From Ceratobasidium sp. AG-K (Eukaryota > Basidiomycota > Agaricomycetes > Cantharellales > Ceratobasidiaceae), in assembly GCA_037039685.1 (NCBI GenBank), contig JAWNGF010000012.1, positions 1 through 64,000 of the forward strand: 64,000 nt of DNA, in the 5' to 3' direction. Shown here piece after piece: positions 59,679 through 64,000 of the stretch. The first letter of the stretch is position 1. Each line of letters begins with the position of its first letter. The notes under the pieces were generated by a model. The model saw nothing but the letters and a program-made list of their open reading frames with translations. It ran no database searches and was not told the DNA's origin. The position numbers and the translations under genes were made by a program.

Positions 59679-61216
59679 CTACTTCTTTCCCTTTTGTTTT
59701 CCGATCCCAATTCCACTTCCAACTCTTCCGTCTGCATACGCATGCGCATCCCGCACATCACTTCCCATAGTGCGCACTTTTTGCGCCGCATTGAAGACTC
59801 GCTTTGTGACCTGAATAGACGAACCCCATCGCATGTAGTTTTCTTCCGATCGAACAGTACTAGTAAATGCCGTAGCGTGTCGGTCAAGGGGTGCTCGCCA
59901 GGTGACACACGTCAAACCACCGCAGTGATTGAAATCGATCGCTACGCCATAATCTGGGAAAAAGAATTGCCCACCCTTAATATGGGCAGCAATCTTCTCG
60001 GGCGATCGCTCCACCTTCTTGTCCGATCCTCGGGTCGTTAGCCATAATCCAAATGCATACGGGCTAATGTCATGATCGTGATGAACCTTGTTATAGAAGT
60101 TTGAATGCGATACATAAAGGCTAGAGCCAGTTGGGCTCAGAGCATTGTCCGGGCCACTCGAGTCCTGTGAATCAGTTGACACAGTTGATTGACCTGAGGC
60201 CCTTCTGTTGGATGTATGCGCAGGAATATTGCTATTCTGCAAACGGTGCAAGTGTTATTGATAGCAGGTCTCAGACAATTGATATTGAGCTCGCACCTCA
60301 ACAACTACACACTCTGCATGAGGTTTATAGGTGATCTTTCCAAGTTCGGGGAGTTTATACGCTTTCATAAACGTTTGGGCAGCTTCGCACACATTTGGAG
60401 CCAATTTTTTGAAGAATGAAGTATAGATCCGCTGAGATAACAGTCAGGAATAAGCTGAACAAAAGCTAAGTGACTTGCCGCTATTTGACGCATCCCGTTC
60501 TGGTGCTGAATCCAATCCATAAACTTCTTATGCAGTGCATACAAGCCTACACAAAAGCCTTTGTCGCTTCCAGCTCGCCAACCCGCAGCATTCATACCAC
60601 CATCTATTCATCAAAATTATAAGGTTAGACAGCCGATTCACCACAATGGAGACTTACTTTGGCCAGTGCCTTGATGTGCACGATTTGTAGTAATCAATTT
60701 ACCTGTTTCCTTCAGTTGGTAAAACCACACCGCTAAGAACTGGATATCTCGGATCTCTGAAAGCGTGAGACCCCCAGGAGTGTCCCTGTCACAACCAATT
60801 GGGTGGAAGCTAACGGAAAACACAAGTATGTCAACGCCAGCTTCCTTTTTGATCGCATATACCGTGCCATGGCTGAGAAACTTGAAACCAAGCCGCTCGA
60901 GTTCGGCCTGCCGAACGCCCATTCGCTTGTTCGCAAAAAGCTTTCCTGGGTCCTGTATCTTGTTCTTTTGTTTCCAAAAAGCGACCCACTCGTCGAGGTC
61001 TAGTATTATCACGCGTGACGTCTCGTTTCCCTCGGTACCAGGAATATAAATATGCCTCTCGCTGAGATCGACAAGTTCGCGTTGCGTAAGCTCGTTCAAG
61101 GGTCGGTCTACAATCTTGTGACCAATAGACTCCAATAATTCAAACGCGCGTAGGGCTCTTTCAGCCACTAGCAAATGCTTAGCTGGCGTGCGACGATAGT
61201 AATTGTAACTCACCAC
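59679..61216 (-). CDS. Tet/JBP-like 2-oxoglutarate/Fe(II) oxygenase
   Basis: Likely iron and 2-oxoglutarate dependent dioxygenase of the fungal Tet-like type; relatives oxidise methylated or normal bases in DNA. Four exons. ATG 61216 (MVSYNYYRRTPAKHLLVAER) leads to FLAVWFYQLKETGKLITTNR and AHQGTGQ. The second has GGMNAAGWRAGSDKGFCVGL. The third (60413 to about 60298) has FFKKLAPNVCEAAQTFMKAY. The last holds the catalytic fold: KVHHDHDISPYAFGLW with the H-x-D iron motif, KGGQFFFPDYGVAIDFNHCG, a distal iron His in PLDRHATAFT and a 2-oxoglutarate-type Arg near YMRWGSSIQVTKRV. It ends GIGKQKGKK, a basic tail. No stops. It lies near the right terminal repeat of the 14-kb element, so it is cargo rather than host sequence. 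Confidence 0.78.
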
Positions 61217-61686
61217 GCCGCCTTCTTCTTCTTATACGACTACTGATCTTTTTGCTATTCTTCCCCTTGCCCTTCTTCCCCTTGCCCCTGTTCCCCCTCT
61301 CCTGACGCACATGTAGGCTGTTTATTCATGTGATCTAAAATAACTTACTCACATTCACATTGTTTGCGGTCTCCGAATGTGAATGAACGGTCGGTGACTG
61401 TCCCTTGAGCACCGGTTTGGGTGGGATATTGCTTGGCATCTGGCTCTTCGATGTGGGCAGAACCACGCCCGATTGTTGATCCATATTCATGTAAGTGACA
61501 GCGTCGTTAGACTTGAGGAGGGAAGTCGTGGTCTTGTGGTGATGGGTAAACCAAAATCGTGCAGGGATAGATCAGGATGGACGCAATCGGTCCATAAGCA
61601 TGAGGCTTAGTAATCCCTCTGAACCACATGTTACGAGCCAATCACAAGTCCCTCGTGTGAACGCAAGCCGGTACATCACGAAACCA
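61217..61686. other. Upstream region of the Tet-like gene
   Basis: Holds the presumed promoter for the minus-strand oxygenase. A purine-rich tract on the minus strand (ggggaagggcaaggggaagg, near 61265-61290) lies just upstream of its ATG. No other gene seen. Confidence 0.45.
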
Positions 61687-62141
61687 ATACGCACGAGCCA
61701 TTGCAAGTGAATTCGGCCCGAGCTCACGAGTTCCGGCGAGTGCTTATTAGTAACTCAGGAGTCCGACGCAAAACTCGTAATTGTGAGCGCTTGAGAGCCC
61801 TACCGGGCAGTGTGTAGTATGAGTTATATTTGTGTTATATACATATCCGCCTGTTCACAAGCAGGGCGTCCCAAGCATCCTCAACAATGCAAACACGAAC
61901 AGTTTCGACAAGCGAGGAAGTGTCCGGGGTTGTGGGGCTCGACAGGGTCTTGCCGGGCGGAGATTAGGATCTTCCGACTAGTGTCACACTAGTGCGCCAC
62001 TAGTGGATGCATTATTTTGACCCTACAGAGACCCCGGCGACCGCTTGACACGCTAGCGGAAGTATCACTCACGTGGTCTAACTGCATCCGCATCCGTCGG
62101 TTTGTGCCGGATCAAAACGAGTATCACTCCGGCTTGCACTA
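61687..62141 (-). repeat. Right terminal inverted repeat of the 14-kb element
   Basis: About 455 bp, inverted partner of 48134-48590. It holds the matching ACTAGT array. Confidence 0.93.
61977..62004. promoter_or_regulatory. Three phased ACTAGT palindromes, right repeat
   Basis: ACTAGT at 61977, 61988 and 61999, again with 11-bp spacing, mirroring the left repeat. Confidence 0.5.
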
Positions 62142-62147
62142 CAGAGG
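62142..62147 (+). repeat. Target-site duplication CAGAGG, right
   Basis: Direct copy of 48128-48133, outside the element and inside a WD40 codon run. Confidence 0.9.
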
Positions 62148-64000
62148 CAATTCGCTGGCCGCTGGGAGAGAAAGCGATTGAGAAGACAGCTTCTGCATGA
62201 CCCTTGAATATATTGATAGCGGTACCGTCCGAGCGTATGTCCCATACATGTACAGTGCGGTCCTGGGATCCAGAGGCAATATAAAGGCTGTTGGGAGAGA
62301 AGGCAACTGCGGTAACCTCAGCTGTATGTCCAGCGAACCGCTTGGGAGCCTCGCGGCCGGCTTGTGTGTCCCATAACATGACGACTTCGTCTTGAGAACC
62401 CGAAGCAACGTGTATGCCATCGGGAGAAAATGCGACAGAGCCGATGTATGCCGTGTGTCCTCTAAGTGGACCGACAATGACATGGCCAGTAGATGCGTCC
62501 CAGACTCGGAGAGTGCTATCGACAGAGCCAGAGACGATACTCGCACCGTCCGGAGAGAAAGCAACCGACCAGACATGGTCTGGATGTGTAAACGGCCCAG
62601 CGACAAGCTCGCCAGTGTGTGAGTCCCATACCAAGACTGTCGCGTCGTCAGAACCGGAAGCAATGCGTGCGCCGTCGGGAGAGAATGCGACTGAACGGAC
62701 TACTCCTGTATGGTGCTTGAACGGGCCTGCGACGGCATCACCAGTGCGTGCGTCCCATACAAGGACTGTGAAATCTGAAGAACCGGAAGCGATGTAGGTA
62801 CTGTTGGGGGAGAAGGCAATAGAGTTTATTGTGTATGGAAACGAATGACTTTTAAGCCGAGAATTAGTACCGCTCTTATCTACGGCCCATAAACGGATGG
62901 TTTTGTCGAAGGAACCAGAAACGATGCGTGAACCATCAGGGGAAAACATGAGGGAGGACACCACCCATGCATGACTCGTAAGTGGTCCAGCAATCATCTC
63001 ACCGCTGTCCGCTGCCCATACTATGATGGTTGTATCGATAGAGCCGGATGCAATGCGTGTGCCGTCAGGGGAGAATGCAACCGAGAAGACTTGGTCCGTA
63101 TGCCCTCTAAGTGGCCCGGCCACTATGTCGCCGGTGTCTGCATCCCAGAGCAAGATAGTAAAATCTCCACTACCAGATACCACCCTCCCACCGTCGGGAG
63201 AAAACGCCACACAGAATTGACGTCGCGTGTATGGCCTCGGAACGGTCCAGCGACCGTGTCTCCAGTGCGTACATCCCAGACTCGGATGGTTTTATCAACA
63301 GAGCCGGAGACGACGCGCCTGCTGTCTGGGGAGAAGGCAACAGCACAAACTGTACGATTATGTCCTCGGAATGGCCCAGAAACCACAACGCAGGTACGTG
63401 CATCCCAGATAAGGAGAGTTTTGTCCCCGCTGCCAGATACTATGTTCATACCGTCTGGTGAGAACGCAACCGAGGTAATGGAGTCTGTGTGGCTGGTGTA
63501 TGGTCCTGCGATTACGTCGCCCGTATAGGTATCCCATAGTAGCATGGTGTGGTCCCAGGAGCCAGAAGCAACGCATCTACCCTCAGGACAGAATGCCACA
63601 GAGGATACGCCATCAGTATGCTTTTTCAGCGGCCCAACGACTATACTGCCGGAATAGGCATCCCACACTTGCACGGCTCCATTCTCAGACCCAGAAACAA
63701 TGCATGCACCATCGGGAGAGAAGGCAACAGATGCAACGGAGGAGTCGATCACCCAGGTCGCTTGCGCAGACGTGTTCCTGTGACTCATCGTCGTTCCGTG
63801 TACAGCGAGCAACCCTTTGGTACGATCCCAGTAACGCTTATAGACAAAGCTAGTCTTTGCGCAGAACGACAGTGCTGAGATATACAGGTGAGGTGTGCTG
63901 CGATTGCACGCACTCGCCGCAAACCGAGATACAAAGTCGCGCGTGTCAATGGTATGGTCGTAGATGCTGAGTGGGGCTTTGGTATCCTGGATCAAGCTCA
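62148..64000 (-). pseudogene. WD40-repeat (NACHT/WD40-type) protein, main part, interrupted
   Basis: The gene runs leftward from beyond the window end; 64000 cuts it. The visible part begins with a linker (FVSRFAASACNRSTPHLYIS, then YWDRTKGLL) that in fungi usually joins a NACHT NTPase to a WD40 propeller. It continues with about 12 regular repeats (patterns such as SVAFSPDG, IVSGSGDKTLLIWD, HVASGSQDEVVMLWD) and stops mid-repeat at QRIAS (62148), where the 14-kb element begins. A 2-nt insertion (TGTG for TG) near 63208-63212 shifts the frame between NSVW and AFSPDGGRVV, so the gene carries two independent lesions. Such STAND proteins act in fungal self/non-self recognition; the NACHT part is not in view. 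Confidence 0.88.

Larger units (their letters stand above)
48134..62141. mobile_element. 14-kb DNA transposon carrying transposase, alpha-kinase and Tet-like oxygenase
   Basis: A complete insertion of 14,008 bp. The ends are inverted repeats of about 456 bp starting tagtgcaagccggagtgata, and a 6-bp direct duplication CAGAGG lies on both sides. Removing the element and one duplication rejoins the host WD40 gene in frame across IASGSQDGIVLLWD. Gene order inside: integrase-like transposase (plus), alpha-kinase gene (plus), Pro/Ala-rich gene (minus), a duplicated module of that gene, three tandem non-coding repeats, Tet-like oxygenase (minus). TA...TA termini with a 6-bp duplication and an integrase-like enzyme recall the IS3EU group; Polinton/Maverick elements also give 6-bp duplications, but none of their polymerase, ATPase or capsid genes is present. 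Several cargo genes carry premature stops, while the transposase and oxygenase look open. Confidence 0.93.

Noticed and set aside
48134..62141. Polinton/Maverick interpretation of the 14-kb element
   Set aside because: Size and 6-bp duplication fit, but I see no protein-primed DNA polymerase, packaging ATPase, protease or capsid gene, and the tips are TAG...CTA rather than AG...CT.
48134..62141. Starship or Crypton (tyrosine recombinase) element
   Set aside because: No DUF3435 or tyrosine recombinase signature; the terminal inverted repeats and DDE core point to cut-and-paste transposition.

Overview
The window is eukaryotic and fungal. Most genes are cut by short GT-AG introns of about 45-60 nt, coding density is moderate, and families are duplicated in place. 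The gene families point to a basidiomycete: expanded F-box-like proteins, a NACHT/WD40-type protein, hAT and Tc1 transposons, an alpha-kinase and a fungal Tet-like oxygenase. My best guess is an Agaricomycete of the Rhizoctonia/Ceratobasidiaceae kind; this is inference, because no marker gene fixes it.

0-14 kb holds mostly single-copy metabolic genes. These are an unassigned helical protein (minus), a bacterial-type GH13 alpha-amylase (minus), a PLP-dependent group II decarboxylase (minus), a 5'-truncated SKP1-like SCF adaptor (plus), an unrecognised protein (minus) and a membrane-anchored amidohydrolase-3 enzyme (plus). 14-37 kb holds a birth-and-death family of F-box-like proteins: two open copies (14.1-15.9 and 31.1-33.1 kb), two pseudogenes and two remnants. 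Among them lie a signal-peptide DJ-1/PfpI protein, a MITE-like palindrome, a single-pass membrane protein, and a hAT transposase gene with a 1.35-kb long-TIR element inside one of its introns. 36.6-46.2 kb holds three paralogous MDR-type NADPH oxidoreductases, one inverted, around a CECR1/ADGF adenosine deaminase, plus a dead Tc1 transposase. An intron-containing tRNA-Asn(GUU) follows at 46.9 kb.

47.6-64 kb holds the main discovery. A WD40 gene on the minus strand is split by a 14,008-bp mobile element (48134-62141). The element has about 456-bp terminal inverted repeats beginning TAGTGC and a 6-bp target-site duplication (CAGAGG). Removing the element and one duplication restores an uninterrupted WD40 repeat. 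Inside it are an integrase-like DDE transposase, an alpha-kinase-domain gene with one premature stop, a long proline/alanine-rich gene with several premature stops, a triplicated roughly 500-bp non-coding repeat carrying TATA-like motifs, and an apparently intact Tet/JBP-like 2-oxoglutarate/Fe(II) oxygenase. So a DNA transposon appears to carry a protein kinase and a candidate nucleic-acid-modifying dioxygenase as cargo. Both terminal repeats contain three ACTAGT palindromes spaced exactly 11 bp apart.

Limits: exon borders come from reading frames and splice consensus, family calls come from motif recognition, and no database search was possible.
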